Shown one piece after another: positions 9,789 to 19,861 of a stretch of DNA of 64,000 nt; positions within the stretch are counted from its first letter, which is position 1; the number at the start of each line of letters is the position of its first letter. The translations under genes and the position numbers were made by a program. Source of the stretch: Prescottella subtropica (GTDB lineage: Bacteria; Actinomycetota; Actinomycetes; Mycobacteriales; Mycobacteriaceae); assembly GCF_005434945.1 (NCBI RefSeq), contig NZ_SKCH01000015.1:1-64000 (forward strand), given 5' to 3'. The notes below the pieces were generated by a model. The model did no database searches. It saw only the letters and a program-made list of their open reading frames with translations, and was not told where the DNA came from.

Positions 9789-10157
9789 GTGATTCAGCAG
9801 GAGTCGCGACTGCGCGTCGCCGACAACACGGGTGCCAAGGAGATTCTCTGCATCCGCGTTCTCGGTGGCTCGTCCCGTCGCTACGCCGGGATCGGTGACG
9901 TCATCGTCGCCACCGTCAAGGACGCAACCCCGGGTGGAAATGTCAAGAAGGGCGACGTCGTCAAGGCTGTCGTCGTGCGCACCGCCAAGGAGCGCCGCCG
10001 GCCGGACGGCTCGTACATCAAGTTCGACGAGAACGCCGCCGTCATCATCAAGGCTGACAACGATCCGCGTGGAACCCGAATCTTCGGACCCGTCGGCCGT
10101 GAGCTGCGTGACAAGAAGTTCATGAAGATCGTCTCGCTCGCCCCGGAGGTGCTGTGA
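9789..10157 (+). CDS. rplN: 50S ribosomal protein L14
   Basis: L14, 122 residues, starts with GTG as [17 protein letters not shown] and ends with EL[R][15 protein letters not shown]. It forms the intersubunit bridge with 16S rRNA and binds RsfS. A strong AGGTCAAGGAG ribosome site precedes the start. It is the first gene of the spc unit, after the hairpin that closes the S10 unit. Confidence 0.99.
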   Translation: MIQQESRLRVADNTGAKEILCIRVLGGSSRRYAGIGDVIVATVKDATPGGNVKKGDVVKAVVVRTAKERRRPDGSYIKFDENAAVIIKADNDPRGTRIFGPVGRELRDKKFMKIVSLAPEVL

Positions 10158-10474
10158 TGAAGGTGCACAAGGGTGACACCGTGCTGGTCATCGCCGGCAA
10201 GGACAAGGGCGCGAAGGGCAAGGTCATCCAGGCCTTCCCCGCGACCGGCAAGGTCCTCGTCGAGGGCGTGAACCGCATGAAGAAGCACACCGCGGTCTCT
10301 GCGAACGAGCGTGGCGCCTCCTCCGGCGGCATCGTGACGCAGGAAGCTCCGATCCAGGTCTCGAACGTCATGGTCGTCGACTCGGACGGTAACCCGACTC
10401 GCGTCGGCTACCGCACCGACGAGGAGACCGGCAAGCGCGTTCGCATTTCCCGGAAGAACGGGAAGGACATCTGA
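10157..10474 (+). CDS. rplX: 50S ribosomal protein L24
   Basis: L24, 105 residues, with [22 protein letters not shown] (a KOW motif) at the N-terminus, an early assembly initiator. ATG 10157 is preferred over the in-frame GTG three bases upstream because GGAGGT then lies six bases away. It overlaps the rplN stop by one base. Confidence 0.98.
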   Translation: MKVHKGDTVLVIAGKDKGAKGKVIQAFPATGKVLVEGVNRMKKHTAVSANERGASSGGIVTQEAPIQVSNVMVVDSDGNPTRVGYRTDEETGKRVRISRKNGKDI

Positions 10475-10475
10475 C

Positions 10476-11042
10476 ATGACCTCCACCGAGAACAAGATCC
10501 AGCCGCGTCTGAAGACCCGCTACCGTGCGGAGATCCGTGACGCGCTGAACGCGGAGTTCGCCTACGCGAACGTCATGCAGATCCCCGGCCTGGTCAAGGT
10601 CGTCGTCAACATGGGTGTCGGCGACGCCGCCCGCGACGCGAAGCTGATCAACGGTGCGGTCGCCGACCTCACCCTGATCACCGGCCAGAAGCCCGAGATC
10701 CGCAAGGCCCGCAAGTCCATCGCACAGTTCAAGCTGCGTGAAGGCATGCCGATCGGTGCGCGCGTCACGCTGCGCGGCGACCGCATGTGGGAGTTCCTGG
10801 ACCGCCTCGTGTCCATCGCGCTGCCCCGTATCCGCGACTTCCGCGGCCTGTCGGGCAACCAGTTCGACGGCAACGGCAACTACACGTTCGGCCTCAACGA
10901 GCAGTCGATGTTCCACGAGATCGATGTGGACAAGATCGATCGCCCGCGCGGTATGGACATCACCGTCGTGACCACCGCCACCAACAACGAAGAAGGCCGT
11001 GCGCTGCTCAAGCACCTCGGCTTCCCGTTCAAGGAGAACTGA
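10476..11042 (+). CDS. rplE: 50S ribosomal protein L5
   Basis: L5 has 188 residues and binds 5S rRNA in the central protuberance. The region [39 protein letters not shown] matches the family (spread over residues 49-105). It starts one base after the rplX stop. Confidence 0.99.
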   Translation: MTSTENKIQPRLKTRYRAEIRDALNAEFAYANVMQIPGLVKVVVNMGVGDAARDAKLINGAVADLTLITGQKPEIRKARKSIAQFKLREGMPIGARVTLRGDRMWEFLDRLVSIALPRIRDFRGLSGNQFDGNGNYTFGLNEQSMFHEIDVDKIDRPRGMDITVVTTATNNEEGRALLKHLGFPFKEN

Positions 11043-11046
11043 GCCC

Positions 11047-11232
11047 ATGGCTAAGAAGGCACTGGTCAACAAGGCCAACAAGAAGCCGAAGTTCGCGGTG
11101 CGCGCGTACACCCGTTGCCAGAAGTGCGGTCGCCCGCACGCAGTGTTCCGCAAGTTCGGCCTGTGCCGAATCTGCGTGCGCGAGATGGCTCACGCGGGCG
11201 AGCTGCCGGGCGTTCACAAGAGCTCCTGGTAA
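11047..11232 (+). CDS. rpsN: 30S ribosomal protein S14, zinc-binding type
   Basis: This 61-residue S14 has two CxxC pairs (CQKCGRP and CRIC), marking the zinc-containing short form. S14 assembles late in the 30S head. The start was set at [17 protein letters not shown], four bases after the rplE stop. Many actinobacteria carry a second, zinc-free S14 elsewhere; none is in this window. Confidence 0.98.
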   Translation: MAKKALVNKANKKPKFAVRAYTRCQKCGRPHAVFRKFGLCRICVREMAHAGELPGVHKSSW

Positions 11233-11249
11233 CCAGCCGCAACAGACTT

Positions 11250-11345
11250 CCGTTCCGTAACCTCGGAACGGTGAAGATAAGAACCACTTCGTTGTAGGCC
11301 CACGGTCGGGCCGGCCCACTCCCTCGCTCCGGCGGGGGAGTGGGC
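11250..11345 (+). terminator. Two hairpins between rpsN and rpsH
   Basis: CCGTTCCG/CGGAACGG (11250-11257 and 11264-11271) is followed by GCCCACTCCC/GGGAGTGGGC (11314-11323 and 11336-11345). They fill the 166-bp gap before rpsH. They may attenuate the spc transcript or act as processing sites; there is no U-tract. Confidence 0.5.
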
Positions 11346-11398
11346 CCGGACCCGGCGTTGCATGGGAACCGCAGCGAGAAAGGTGCACAGGTCAACTC

Positions 11399-11797
11399 AT
11401 GACCATGACTGATCCGATCGCAGACTTCTTGACGCGTCTGCGTAATGCCAACTCGGCGTACCACGACGAGGTGAAGCTCCCGCACTCGAAGATCAAGGCG
11501 AACATCGCCGAGATCCTCAAGCGTGAGGGCTACATCGCGGACTACCGCACCGAGGACGCCGAGGTCGGCAAGACGCTGATCGTCGACCTCAAGTACGGCC
11601 CGAGCCGCGAGCGTAGCCTCGCCGGTGTCCGCCGTGTCTCGAAGCCGGGACTGCGCGTGTACGCGAAGTCCACCAACCTGCCCAAGGTCCTGGGCGGCCT
11701 CGGCGTGGCTATCATCTCCACGTCTTCCGGCCTGCTCACCGACCGCCAGGCGGCCAATCAGGGAGTGGGCGGGGAAGTCCTCGCCTACGTCTGGTAA
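11399..11797 (+). CDS. rpsH: 30S ribosomal protein S8
   Basis: S8, 132 residues, starts [24 protein letters not shown] and ends with the conserved GLLTDRQA...GGEVLAYVW. It binds the central domain of 16S rRNA; in E. coli it represses the spc operon. An AGAAAGG ribosome site precedes it. rplF follows 14 bp later. Confidence 0.99.
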   Translation: MTMTDPIADFLTRLRNANSAYHDEVKLPHSKIKANIAEILKREGYIADYRTEDAEVGKTLIVDLKYGPSRERSLAGVRRVSKPGLRVYAKSTNLPKVLGGLGVAIISTSSGLLTDRQAANQGVGGEVLAYVW

Positions 11798-11811
11798 GGG
11801 AGGCCACCAGA

Positions 11812-12351
11812 ATGTCGCGTATTGGAAAGATTCCGGTCGCCGTCCCCGCTGGCGTCGACGTGTCCATCGACGGCCAGGACGTCGCGGTCAAGGGTCCCAA
11901 GGGCACCCTGTCGCTGACGATCGCCGAGCCGATCTCGATCGCCAAGGGTGAGGACGGTGCCCTTCAGGTCGCCCGTCCCGACGACGAGCGTCGCAGCCGT
12001 GCGCTGCACGGTCTGTCGCGCACCCTCGTGCAGAACATGATCGTCGGCGTCACCGCCGGCTACACCACCAAGATGGAGATCCACGGTGTCGGTTACCGTG
12101 TGGCGCTCAAGGGCAAGGACCTCGAGTTCGCCCTCGGCTTCAGCCACCCGGTCCTGATCGAGGCTCCCGAGGGCATCGCCTTCGCAGTCGAGACGCCGAC
12201 CCGTTTCTCGGTCGCCGGCATCGACAAGCAGAAGGTCGGCCAGATCGCGGCCAACATCCGCCGCCTGCGCAAGTCCGACCCCTACAAGGGCAAGGGCATC
12301 CGCTACGAGGGTGAGCAGGTCCGTCGCAAGGTCGGAAAGACGGGTAAGTGA
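11812..12351 (+). CDS. rplF: 50S ribosomal protein L6
   Basis: L6, 179 residues, contains two RNA-recognition-like halves. [16 protein letters not shown] at the start and [26 protein letters not shown] at the end are diagnostic. It sits near the factor-binding site. The rplR reading frame begins within a few bases of its stop. Confidence 0.99.
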   Translation: MSRIGKIPVAVPAGVDVSIDGQDVAVKGPKGTLSLTIAEPISIAKGEDGALQVARPDDERRSRALHGLSRTLVQNMIVGVTAGYTTKMEIHGVGYRVALKGKDLEFALGFSHPVLIEAPEGIAFAVETPTRFSVAGIDKQKVGQIAANIRRLRKSDPYKGKGIRYEGEQVRRKVGKTGK

Positions 12352-12353
12352 TT

Positions 12354-12761
12354 ATGAGCCAGACTGCAAACCAGAAAGCCAAGCGGATTCCGCTGGGCAA
12401 GGACGTGTCCACCGCGCGTCGTCTGTCGAAGGCGCGTCGTCACTTCCGTCTGCGCAAGAAGATCTCCGGCACCCCCGAGCGTCCGCGCCTCGTCGTGAAC
12501 CGCTCCTCGCGTCACATCCACGTGCAGCTGGTGGACGACCTGGCCGGCAAGACCCTTGCCGCCGCGTCGACCATCGAGGCGGACGTGCGTGTGCTGGACG
12601 GAGACAAGAAGGCCCGTGGCGCCAAGGTCGGTCAGCTGATCGCCGAGCGCGCCAAGGCTGCCGGCATCGAGGCCGTGGTCTTCGACCGCGGTGGCCACAC
12701 CTACAGCGGCCGCATCGCCGCTCTGGCCGATGCTGCTCGCGAAGGCGGGTTGAAGTTCTGA
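12354..12761 (+). CDS. rplR: 50S ribosomal protein L18
   Basis: L18, 135 residues, carries 5S rRNA to the large subunit with L5. [27 protein letters not shown] and the C-terminal AEGGLKF-type ending identify it. ATG 12354 was chosen; GTG 12348, overlapping the rplF stop, is an alternative start adding two residues. Confidence 0.98.
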   Translation: MSQTANQKAKRIPLGKDVSTARRLSKARRHFRLRKKISGTPERPRLVVNRSSRHIHVQLVDDLAGKTLAAASTIEADVRVLDGDKKARGAKVGQLIAERAKAAGIEAVVFDRGGHTYSGRIAALADAAREGGLKF

Positions 12762-12792
12762 TGACCAACATTATCAACGGAAGGAATGCCTG

Positions 12793-13434
12793 ATGCCGGG
12801 ACGTCAAAGGCGTGACGGCGGAAGCGGACCCGCCGGACAGAATGGGCCGAACCAGGGCGACAACCGCGGCGGACGCGATCGTCGTGACAACCGTCGCGAC
12901 AACGCTGCCGAGAAGTCGAACTACATCGAGCGCGTCGTCTCCATCAACCGCGTGTCGAAGGTCGTCAAGGGCGGTCGTCGCTTCAGCTTCACCGCTCTCG
13001 TGATCGTGGGCGACGGCAACGGACTCGTCGGCGTCGGCTACGGAAAGGCCAAGGAAGTTCCCGCGGCCATCCAGAAGGGCGTCGAGGAGGCTCGCAAGAG
13101 CTTCTTCCGTGTGCCGCTCATCGGCAGCACCGTCACCCACCCGGTCCAGGGCGAAGCGGCGGCCGGTGTCGTCATGCTGCGTCCGGCCAGCCCGGGTACC
13201 GGTGTGATCGCCGGTGGCGCGGTGCGTGCCGTGCTCGAGTGCGCGGGTGTCTCCGACATCCTCGCCAAGTCGCTGGGCAGTGACAACGCGATCAACGTCG
13301 TGCACGCGACGGTTGCCGCGCTCAAGGGCCTGCAGCGTCCCGAAGAGGTTGCCGCTCGTCGCGGTCTGCCGATCGAGGACGTGGCCCCCGCCGGCATGCT
13401 GCGCGCACGCGCACAGGCTGGGAGCGTGAAGTAA
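12793..13434 (+). CDS. rpsE: 30S ribosomal protein S5
   Basis: S5, 213 residues, has a Gly/Arg/Asp-rich N-terminal extension of about 45 residues, then the double-stranded RNA-binding domain [21 protein letters not shown] and the conserved [15 protein letters not shown]. It controls decoding accuracy. AACGGAAGGAATGCCTG supplies the ribosome site. Confidence 0.99.
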   Translation: MPGRQRRDGGSGPAGQNGPNQGDNRGGRDRRDNRRDNAAEKSNYIERVVSINRVSKVVKGGRRFSFTALVIVGDGNGLVGVGYGKAKEVPAAIQKGVEEARKSFFRVPLIGSTVTHPVQGEAAAGVVMLRPASPGTGVIAGGAVRAVLECAGVSDILAKSLGSDNAINVVHATVAALKGLQRPEEVAARRGLPIEDVAPAGMLRARAQAGSVK

Positions 13435-13613
13435 TGGCAGATCTGAAGGTCACCCAGGTCAAGAGCACCATCGGGACCAAGCAGAACCAGAAGGACAGCC
13501 TGCGGACGCTGGGGCTCAAGGGCATCCGCAAGAGCGTCGTCCGTGAGGACAACGCGCAGAACCGCGGGCTGATCAACGTGGTTCGCCACCTCGTCACGGT
13601 TGAGGAGGTCTAA
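13434..13613 (+). CDS. rpmD: 50S ribosomal protein L30
   Basis: This 59-residue protein, [20 protein letters not shown] then [16 protein letters not shown], is full-length L30. The ATG overlaps the final base of the rpsE stop and the gene ends two bases before rplO. It is easily missed because of its size, but its position between rpsE and rplO is invariant in this operon. Confidence 0.98.
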   Translation: MADLKVTQVKSTIGTKQNQKDSLRTLGLKGIRKSVVREDNAQNRGLINVVRHLVTVEEV

Positions 13614-13615
13614 CC

Positions 13616-14056
13616 ATGACCATCAAGTTGCACCACCTGCGCCCCGCGCCCGGCGCCAAGACCGACAAGACTCGCGTCGGTCGCGGTGAGGGCTCGAAGG
13701 GTAAGACCGCCGGTCGCGGCACCAAGGGCACCAAGGCACGTAAGAACGTGTCGGCCGCCTTCGAGGGTGGACAGATGCCGCTGCACATGCGTCTGCCCAA
13801 GCTCAAGGGCTTCAAGAACCGGTTCCGGACCGAGTACCAGGTCGTGAACGTCGGCGACATCGCTCGCCTGTTCCCCGAGGGTGGACAGATCGGCGTTGCC
13901 GAGCTCGTCGCCGCCGGGGCGGTTCGCAAGAACCAGCTCGTGAAGGTGCTCGCCGAGGGCGAGATCACGGTTGCCGTTCAGGTCACCGCGGACAAGTTCT
14001 CGGGCGCTGCCAAGGAGAAGATCGTCGCTGCCGGTGGTACCACCACCGAGCTGTGA
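13616..14056 (+). CDS. rplO: 50S ribosomal protein L15
   Basis: L15, 146 residues, starts [30 protein letters not shown] and includes the [18 protein letters not shown] core. It is a late assembly protein. GAGGAGGTCTAACC provides the ribosome site. It is the last ribosomal gene before a perfect 18-bp terminator hairpin. Confidence 0.99.
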   Translation: MTIKLHHLRPAPGAKTDKTRVGRGEGSKGKTAGRGTKGTKARKNVSAAFEGGQMPLHMRLPKLKGFKNRFRTEYQVVNVGDIARLFPEGGQIGVAELVAAGAVRKNQLVKVLAEGEITVAVQVTADKFSGAAKEKIVAAGGTTTEL

Positions 14057-14073
14057 TCTAGCTCGCGTCAGCT

Positions 14074-14122
14074 GACGAACGGCCGCAACTCATCCCAGTA
14101 GGGGGAGTTGCGGCCGTTCGTC
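14074..14122 (+). terminator. 18-bp terminator hairpin after rplO
   Basis: GACGAACGGCCGCAACTC (14074-14091) pairs perfectly with GAGTTGCGGCCGTTCGTC (14105-14122) around a 13-nt loop. It ends the spc unit and suggests that secY has its own promoter. Confidence 0.75.
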
Positions 14123-14161
14123 GCTTCACGGGCTTCCCGGGCAGGCATACTGGGGAGGCCG

Positions 14162-14187
14162 ACAGCCCCGTAACAGGGCTGTGTTTT
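14162..14187 (+). terminator. Second, smaller hairpin with T-run upstream of secY
   Basis: ACAGCCC (14162-14168) pairs with GGGCTGT (14176-14182) and is followed by GTTTT. It looks like a weak intrinsic terminator or attenuator about 95 bp before secY. A tandem TAGAGTTC repeat lies just after it, with no assigned role. Confidence 0.35.
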
Positions 14188-14277
14188 CATGTGTCACTGT
14201 TAGAGTTCTAGAGTTCTGCAATCCACAGGGCGGGTCAATCAGGTCGGCTCCCCGTATGTCGTGCGCCAGGAGGATCT

Positions 14278-15591
14278 TTGCTTTCCGCCTTTGTCTCGGC
14301 CCTCAGGACTCCTGACCTGAGGCGGAAGATCCTCTTCACCCTCGGTCTGGTTGCCCTGTATCGGCTGGGTGCCACGCTGCCCTCGCCCGGTGTCGACTAC
14401 GTCAACGTGCGTGCGTGTATCGACCAGGTGTCCGGTGGCGATTCGGCCGGCATCTACTCGCTGATCAACCTGTTCTCCGGTGGTGCGCTACTGCAGCTGT
14501 CGGTGTTCGCGATCGGCATCATGCCGTACATCACCGCCAGTATCATCGTGCAGCTGCTCACCGTCGTCATCCCGAAGTTCGAGGAACTCCGCAAGGAGGG
14601 CCAGGCCGGGCAGACGAAGATGACGCAGTACACGCGCTATCTGTCGATCGCGCTGGCCGTGCTGCAGTCCACCGGCATCGTCGCGCTCGCGGCCCGGGGA
14701 CAGTTGCTGCAGGGATGTACCCAATCGATCCTCGCCGACGAGAGTGTCTTCGGCCTGATCGTCATCGTCCTCGTCATGACCGCCGGTGCGGCCCTCGTCA
14801 TGTGGTTCGGTGAGCTGATCACCGAACGTGGCGTCGGCAACGGCATGTCGCTGCTGATCTTCGCCGGCATCGCGTCGCGCATCCCGTCCGAGGGCAAGGC
14901 GATCCTGGACTCGCGGGGCGGCCTCATCTTCGCGGCCGTGTGTGTCGCGGCACTCGTGCTGATCGCCGGTGTCGTGTTCGTCGAGCAGGGCCAGCGCCGC
15001 ATTCCGGTGCAGTACGCCAAGCGGATGGTCGGACGCCGGATGTACGGCGGTTCGTCGACGTACCTGCCGCTCAAGGTCAACCAGGCCGGCGTCATCCCCG
15101 TGATCTTCGCGTCGTCGCTGCTGTACCTGCCCAACCTGATCGCACAGCTCACCGGGGCCACCACGAACCCGGACCCGAGTTGGTGGCAGCGTATGGTCAA
15201 CCAGTACCTGGTGAACCCGTCGAACCCGGTCTACATCCTCATCTACTTCCTGCTCATCGTCTTCTTCACGTACTTCTACGTCGCGATCACCTTCGACACG
15301 GAGGAACGCGCCGACGAGATGAAGAAGTTCGGTGGCTTCGTTCCGGGTATCCGTCCGGGCCGCCCGACGGCGGATTACCTCCAGTACGTGCTCAGCCGCA
15401 TCACGCTGCCGGGCGCCATCTATCTCGGTCTGATCGCTGTTCTGCCCAACTTCTTCCTCTCCCAGGGGAGCGCCGGCAGCAGCATCTTCGGTGGCGCAGC
15501 CATCCTGATTCTGGTCAGTGTCGGTCTCGACACCGTCAAGCAGATCGAGAGTCAACTCATGCAGCGCAACTATGAAGGGTTCCTCAAGTGA
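14278..15591 (+). CDS. secY: Preprotein translocase subunit SecY
   Basis: SecY has 437 residues and ten membrane spans forming the Sec channel with SecE and Sec[23 protein letters not shown] opens the protein, [15 protein letters not shown] marks TM2 and [23 protein letters not shown] the cytosolic loop contacting the ribosome and SecA. The start is a rare TTG behind a strong AGGAGGA site, in the place equivalent to the mycobacterial start. It is coupled to adk by a GTGA overlap. Confidence 0.98.
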   Translation: MLSAFVSALRTPDLRRKILFTLGLVALYRLGATLPSPGVDYVNVRACIDQVSGGDSAGIYSLINLFSGGALLQLSVFAIGIMPYITASIIVQLLTVVIPKFEELRKEGQAGQTKMTQYTRYLSIALAVLQSTGIVALAARGQLLQGCTQSILADESVFGLIVIVLVMTAGAALVMWFGELITERGVGNGMSLLIFAGIASRIPSEGKAILDSRGGLIFAAVCVAALVLIAGVVFVEQGQRRIPVQYAKRMVGRRMYGGSSTYLPLKVNQAGVIPVIFASSLLYLPNLIAQLTGATTNPDPSWWQRMVNQYLVNPSNPVYILIYFLLIVFFTYFYVAITFDTEERADEMKKFGGFVPGIRPGRPTADYLQYVLSRITLPGAIYLGLIAVLPNFFLSQGSAGSSIFGGAAILILVSVGLDTVKQIESQLMQRNYEGFLK

Positions 15592-16133
15592 GACTCGTCC
15601 TCGTTGGTCCCCCCGGTGCCGGGAAGGGCACCCAGGCCGCCATCCTGTCGGAGAAGCTCGGCGTTCCGCACATCTCGACGGGCGACCTGTTCCGCGCCAA
15701 CATCGGTCAGCAGACGGCACTCGGTCTCGAGGCGAAGAAGTACATGGATGCCGGTGAGCTCGTGCCCACCGAGATCACCAACAACATGGTGAAGGCACGT
15801 GTCGCCGAGCCGGACGCCGCGAACGGTTTCCTGCTCGACGGTTTCCCCCGCACGGTCGATCAGGCGAAGGCGCTCGAGGAGATCCTCGCCGGCCTGGGCG
15901 CGAAGCTCGACGGTGTCCTCGCATTCGAGGTCGACGACGAGGTCGTCGTCGAGCGGATGCTGGCCCGCGGCCGCGCCGACGACACCGAGGACGTCATCCG
16001 CAACCGGATGCGCGTCTACCGCGAGGAGACCGCCCCGCTGCTCGACCACTACGCGGACCAGCTCGTCACCGTCGGCGCCGTCGGTGCCGTCGAAGAGGTC
16101 AACGCTCGCGCACTCGCGGCGCTGGGGAAGTAG
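15588..16133 (+). CDS. adk: Adenylate kinase
   Basis: This 181-residue enzyme interconverts ATP + AMP and 2 ADP. The P-loop [10 protein letters not shown] is at residues 7-16, and [10 protein letters not shown] is in the AMP/core region. The lid is the short type without zinc cysteines ([14 protein letters not shown]), as in M. tuberculosis. The GTG start overlaps the secY stop, the conserved secY-adk-map order. Confidence 0.98.
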   Translation: MRLVLVGPPGAGKGTQAAILSEKLGVPHISTGDLFRANIGQQTALGLEAKKYMDAGELVPTEITNNMVKARVAEPDAANGFLLDGFPRTVDQAKALEEILAGLGAKLDGVLAFEVDDEVVVERMLARGRADDTEDVIRNRMRVYREETAPLLDHYADQLVTVGAVGAVEEVNARALAALGK

Positions 16134-16138
16134 TAGCA

Positions 16139-16942
16139 ATGGCATTCGGCCGCAAGCGCAAGGTCGTTCCGTTCCGCACGGCAGGTGAGCTCGACGCCAT
16201 GGCGGCTGCGGGTGCGATCGTCGGTGCCGCCCTCGTGGCGGTGCGGGACGCGGCCAAGCCGGGTGTGAGCACGCTCGAGCTGGACCGGGTCGCCGACGCG
16301 GTGATCCGGGACGCCGGTGCGGTGCCGTCGTTCCTCGGCTACCACGGGTTCACCGGGTCGATCTGCTCGTCGGTCAACGACCGTGTCGTGCACGGCATCC
16401 CGTCGGCCGACGACATCCTCGCCGAAGGCGACCTGGTGTCGATCGACTGCGGCGCCATCCTCGACGGCTGGCACGGCGACTCGGCGTGGACGTTCGGTGT
16501 CGGCGAGCTCAGCGAGGCCGACGCCCAGCTGAGCGAGGCCACCCGGCTGTCGATGGAAGCCGGCATCGCCGCGATGATCGACGGCAACCGGCTCACCGAC
16601 GTCTCCCATGCGATCGAGTTGGGGACGAAGGCCGCCGAGAAGTTGCACGGCCGCTCCTACGGGATCGTCGACGGCTACGGCGGGCACGCGATCGGCCGCG
16701 AGATGCACATGGATCCGTTCCTGCCCAACGAGGGCGCGCCCGGCAAGGGTCCGCACCTGGTGGTCGGGTCGGTGCTGGCGATCGAGCCGATGCTCACCCT
16801 CGGCACCTACGAGACCGAGGTACTCGGCGACGACTGGACGGTGGTGACCACCGACGGCACCCGTGCCGCCCACTGGGAGCACACGGTCGCCGTCACCGAG
16901 GACGGTCCGCGCATCCTCACGCTGCGTCCCGGCGACAACTGA
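16139..16942 (+). CDS. map: Methionine aminopeptidase, type I
   Basis: This 267-residue enzyme removes the initiator methionine from nascent proteins. The pita-bread fold ligands are visible in [22 protein letters not shown] (two aspartates), GHAIGREMH (histidine), and the glutamates in LAIEPML and WEHTVAV. A basic N-terminal stretch [12 protein letters not shown] precedes the catalytic domain. It lies five bases after adk and ends before a convergent dtd gene. Confidence 0.98.
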   Translation: MAFGRKRKVVPFRTAGELDAMAAAGAIVGAALVAVRDAAKPGVSTLELDRVADAVIRDAGAVPSFLGYHGFTGSICSSVNDRVVHGIPSADDILAEGDLVSIDCGAILDGWHGDSAWTFGVGELSEADAQLSEATRLSMEAGIAAMIDGNRLTDVSHAIELGTKAAEKLHGRSYGIVDGYGGHAIGREMHMDPFLPNEGAPGKGPHLVVGSVLAIEPMLTLGTYETEVLGDDWTVVTTDGTRAAHWEHTVAVTEDGPRILTLRPGDN

Positions 16943-16963
16943 GGACGCCCCGCGTCACGACGA

Positions 16964-17011
16964 CGCCGCGCCGGTCACAGTGCACGAAGCACCGACCGGC
17001 GCGGCGTTTTT
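16964..17011 (+). terminator. Bidirectional terminator between map and dtd
   Basis: CGCCGCGCCGGTC (16964-16976) and GACCGGCGCGGCG (16994-17006) form a perfect 13-bp stem followed by TTTTT. It is a classic intrinsic terminator between convergent genes. Confidence 0.8.
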
Positions 17012-17026
17012 CGTGGGATGTGAGAT

Positions 17027-17464
17027 TCAGCCCTCGAGCAGGACGGTCACCGGTCCGTCGTTGACGAGCGCGACCTGCATGTCGGCGCCGAACCGGCCCG
17101 CGGCGACGGTGGCCCCGAGTTCACGCAGGGCGTCGGCGAACGCGTCGACCACCGGTTCGGCCACCGCGCGCGGCGCCGCCGCCGACCACGACGGCCGCCG
17201 GCTCTTCCGGGTGTCGGCCAGGAGCGTGAACTGGCTGACGACGAGGATCGGGGCGCCGACGTCGGACGCGGACAACTCGTCGTCGAGGATCCGCAGCCGC
17301 CACACCCGGCGGGCCAGGTTCGACGCCGCGACCGGGTCGTCGTCGTGGCCGACGCCGAGGAGTACGAGCAGGCCCTGGCCGCCGTCGGCCGGGTCGATCC
17401 GGCCGACCTCCTCGCCGTCGACGGTGACGGCCGCCGACGTGACCCGCTGGACGAGCGCACGCAT
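17027..17464 (-). CDS. dtd: D-aminoacyl-tRNA deacylase
   Basis: DTD removes D-amino acids (for example D-Tyr) mischarged on tRNA. The 145-residue length is standard. The two cross-subunit active-site motifs are present: SQFTLLAD near residue 78 and NDGPVT at the C-terminus. The start [13 protein letters not shown] follows AAAGGAATCG and matches the family N-terminus. It is transcribed opposite to the ribosomal genes, between map and infA. Confidence 0.95.
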   Translation of the reverse strand: MRALVQRVTSAAVTVDGEEVGRIDPADGGQGLLVLLGVGHDDDPVAASNLARRVWRLRILDDELSASDVGAPILVVSQFTLLADTRKSRRPSWSAAAPRAVAEPVVDAFADALRELGATVAAGRFGADMQVALVNDGPVTVLLEG

Positions 17465-17507
17465 GTATCGATTCCTTTCGGTGAGCCGCCGGCACTCCGG
17501 CCCGCAT

Positions 17508-17536
17508 TTGGCCTGGTCGGCAATTGTCGGTAGGAT
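17508..17536 (+). promoter_or_regulatory. Candidate infA operon promoter
   Basis: TTGGCC (17508-17513) and TAGGAT (17531-17536) are exactly 17 bp apart. Transcription from about 17543 would give a leader of about 145 nt before infA. It lies in the gap upstream of dtd, which reads away on the other strand. Confidence 0.55.
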
Positions 17537-17689
17537 GGAACAACGGTGCGTCCTGCGTATCGGTTGTTTGCGTGTCCGGCCCTGGTGTCGGAGTCGTTCT
17601 CGGCCGGACGTGTACGGGACCATCGTTGTAGCGGATACCGGTGACGGTAGCCGATGCACTCATACGCCAATCAACGGATCGCGGAGGAC

Positions 17690-17911
17690 ATGGCTAAGAA
17701 GGACGGGGCCATCGAGGTCGAGGGACGAGTTGTCGAGCCGCTGCCCAATGCGATGTTCCGCATCGAGTTGGAGAACGGCCACAAGGTCCTCGCACACATC
17801 AGCGGCAAGATGCGTCAGCACTACATTCGCATTCTGCCCGAGGACCGCGTCGTCGTGGAGCTGTCGCCCTACGACCTGTCGCGTGGGCGCATCGTTTACC
17901 GCTACAAGTAA
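17690..17911 (+). CDS. infA: Translation initiation factor IF-1
   Basis: IF-1 is 73 residues, [20 protein letters not shown] onward, a single OB fold that blocks the A site during initiation. It is the standard actinobacterial form ending [10 protein letters not shown]. The ATG follows GCGGAGGAC. The longer open frame upstream is not conserved in the family and was rejected. Confidence 0.98.
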
Positions 17912-17989
17912 GAGCTTCCCCGGTCGCTCCCGGCCGGGGAAAACTATGTCCGCCCGCCGGGTGGACAGACAACAGGAGATCAGACTTAC

Positions 17990-18103
17990 GTGAAGGTTCA
18001 GCCTAGCGTCAAGAAGATCTGCGAGAAGTGCAAGGTGATCCGCCGTAACGGGCGCGTCATGGTGATCTGCGAGAACCTGCGTCACAAGCAGCGTCAGGGC
18101 TAG
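17990..18103 (+). CDS. rpmJ: 50S ribosomal protein L36, zinc-binding type
   Basis: This 37-residue protein, [20 protein letters not shown], has CxxC and the later C..H ligands of the zinc-containing L36. It starts with GTG after AACAGGAGATC. It sits between infA and rpsM, the normal place in this cluster, and is too short for routine gene calling. Confidence 0.97.
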   Translation: MKVQPSVKKICEKCKVIRRNGRVMVICENLRHKQRQG

Positions 18104-18335
18104 TCCCCAGTAGTTCACACCTTCTTCGAGATCTGCTTGGCAACGAGCACAAAGAAGACCTCTCAGCACCAGCCGCCACCATCGGCTCAGGGATCCCGCA
18201 GGGACCTCCCGAAGGCAGGTAGCGGTTCACCCTCGGCACGGAGGCCGGGGCCCCACTGCGAAGTTCGACCGCAGAGTTTTTCGACGCAGGGGACGGACTG
18301 GGAGCAGACCTCCGCACACCGAAAAGGAATGCCAC
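18104..18335 (+). other. rpmJ-rpsM intergenic leader
   Basis: A 232-bp gap with no supported gene. It ends in AAAAGGA, the ribosome site for rpsM. No clear promoter or long hairpin was found, though its length suggests a regulatory leader for the S13-S11-S4-alpha unit. Confidence 0.3.
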
Positions 18336-18704
18336 ATGGCACGTCTCGCAGGTGTCGATCTTCCTCGCGAAAAGCGCATGGAGATCGCACTGACTTACAT
18401 CTTCGGAATCGGTCGCACGACTTCCAAGGAAATCCTGGCTGCCACGGGTGTCAACCCGGACCTGCGCAGCAAGGACCTGACCGACGAGGACCTGGGCAAG
18501 CTCCGCGAGTACATCGAGGAGTCGGTCAAGGTCGAGGGTGACCTGCGTCGCGAGGTGCAGGCGGATATCCGTCGCAAGATCGAGATCGGCTGCTACCAGG
18601 GCCTGCGCCACCGTCGTGGTCTGCCCGTGCGTGGCCAGCGCACCAAGACCAACGCCCGTACCCGCAAGGGTCCGAAGCGCACCGTCGCAGGAAAGAAGAA
18701 GTAA
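18336..18704 (+). CDS. rpsM: 30S ribosomal protein S13
   Basis: S13, 122 residues, [25 protein letters not shown], with the helix-two-turn-helix region and basic C-terminal tail [15 protein letters not shown] reaching the P-site tRNA. It forms bridges B1a and B1b. rpsK starts at the final base of its stop. Confidence 0.99.
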   Translation: MARLAGVDLPREKRMEIALTYIFGIGRTTSKEILAATGVNPDLRSKDLTDEDLGKLREYIEESVKVEGDLRREVQADIRRKIEIGCYQGLRHRRGLPVRGQRTKTNARTRKGPKRTVAGKKK

Positions 18705-19117
18705 TGCCTCCGAAGTCACGTAGCACCGGTCCGAAGAAGACCCAGAAGGCGCGTCGTAGGGAAAAGAAGAACATCCCGCTCGGTGCCGCTCACATCAAGA
18801 GCACCTTCAACAACACGATCGTGTCGATCACCGACCCGGCCGGCAACGTCATCTCCTGGGCGTCGTCGGGCCACGTGGGCTTCAAGGGCTCGCGTAAGTC
18901 GACTCCGTTCGCTGCCCAGCTGGCCGCCGAGAGCGCTGCCCGCAAGGCGCAGGAGCACGGCGTCAAGAAGGTCGACGTCTTCGTCAAGGGTCCGGGCTCG
19001 GGCCGCGAGACGGCGATCCGTTCGCTGCAGGCTGCAGGCCTCGAGGTCGGCACCATCTCCGATGTCACTCCCCAGCCGCACAACGGCTGCCGTCCGCCCA
19101 AGCGGCGTCGGGTCTAG
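18704..19117 (+). CDS. rpsK: 30S ribosomal protein S11
   Basis: S11, 137 residues, [22 protein letters not shown] then [15 protein letters not shown], forms the platform near the mRNA exit. The C-terminal [13 protein letters not shown] is diagnostic. The ATG overlaps the rpsM stop by one base. Confidence 0.99.
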   Translation: MPPKSRSTGPKKTQKARRREKKNIPLGAAHIKSTFNNTIVSITDPAGNVISWASSGHVGFKGSRKSTPFAAQLAAESAARKAQEHGVKKVDVFVKGPGSGRETAIRSLQAAGLEVGTISDVTPQPHNGCRPPKRRRV

Positions 19118-19138
19118 CGGGAAGGAAAGGTTTAGAAA

Positions 19139-19744
19139 ATGGCACGTTATACCGGCCCCATCACCCGCAAGTCGCGTCGTCTGCGCGTCGACCTCGTCGG
19201 AGGCGACCAGGCGTTCGAGCGTCGCCCCTACCCGCCGGGCCAGCACGGCCGCGCGCGGATCAAGGAGAGCGAGTACCTGCTCCAGCTGCAGGAGAAGCAG
19301 AAGGCTCGCTTCACCTACGGCGTCATGGAGAAGCAGTTCCGCCGCTACTACGAAGAGGCGAACGCTCGCCCGGGCAAGACCGGCGAGAACCTGCTCCGCA
19401 TCCTGGAGTCGCGTCTCGACAACGTCGTGTACCGCGCCGGCCTGGCTCGCACCCGCCGTCAGGCGCGTCAGCTGGTCACGCACGGTCACCTTCTCGTGAA
19501 CAACAAGAAGGTCGACATCCCCAGCTACCGCGTCTCGCAGTACGACATCATCGATGTCAAGGAGAAGTCGCTGGCGACCCTGCCGTTCCAGGTTGCCCGT
19601 GAGACCCAGGGCGATCGCCCGATCCCGGGTTGGCTCCAGGTCGTCGGCGGCCGTCTGCGCATCCTGGTGCACCAGCTCCCCGAGCGTGCACAGATCGAGG
19701 TTCCGCTGCAGGAACAGCTGATCGTCGAGTTCTACTCGAAGTAA
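19139..19744 (+). CDS. rpsD: 30S ribosomal protein S4
   Basis: S4, 201 residues, is a primary 16S binder with an S4 RNA-binding domain (LESRLDNVVYRAGLARTRRQARQLV) near residues 95-120. It lacks the N-terminal zinc cysteines, starting ARYTGPITRKSRRLRVDL. It controls translational fidelity. Two hairpins separate it from rpoA. Confidence 0.99.
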   Translation: MARYTGPITRKSRRLRVDLVGGDQAFERRPYPPGQHGRARIKESEYLLQLQEKQKARFTYGVMEKQFRRYYEEANARPGKTGENLLRILESRLDNVVYRAGLARTRRQARQLVTHGHLLVNNKKVDIPSYRVSQYDIIDVKEKSLATLPFQVARETQGDRPIPGWLQVVGGRLRILVHQLPERAQIEVPLQEQLIVEFYSK

Positions 19745-19756
19745 GGCACTTCGTGC

Positions 19757-19844
19757 CTGTGAGTGGTCGGCGAGTCTTCGGGTTCGCCAACCGCTCACAG
19801 GCCGCAGGCCTGTTCCCATCGTGGGCGTCAAATAGTGGACGCCC
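19757..19844 (+). other. Two hairpins between rpsD and rpoA
   Basis: An imperfect 17-bp stem (19757-19773 with 19784-19800; one wobble, one mismatch) is followed by GGGCGTC/GACGCCC (19823-19829 and 19838-19844), which ends 17 bp before rpoA. They may adjust alpha subunit synthesis relative to ribosomal proteins by attenuation or processing. Confidence 0.45.
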
Positions 19845-19861
19845 GTACAGGAGGAAATCCA

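Noticed and set aside
14202-14217. Tandem TAGAGTTC repeat upstream of secY as a binding site
   Set aside because: Only two eight-base copies, with no matching promoter geometry; kept as a note only.
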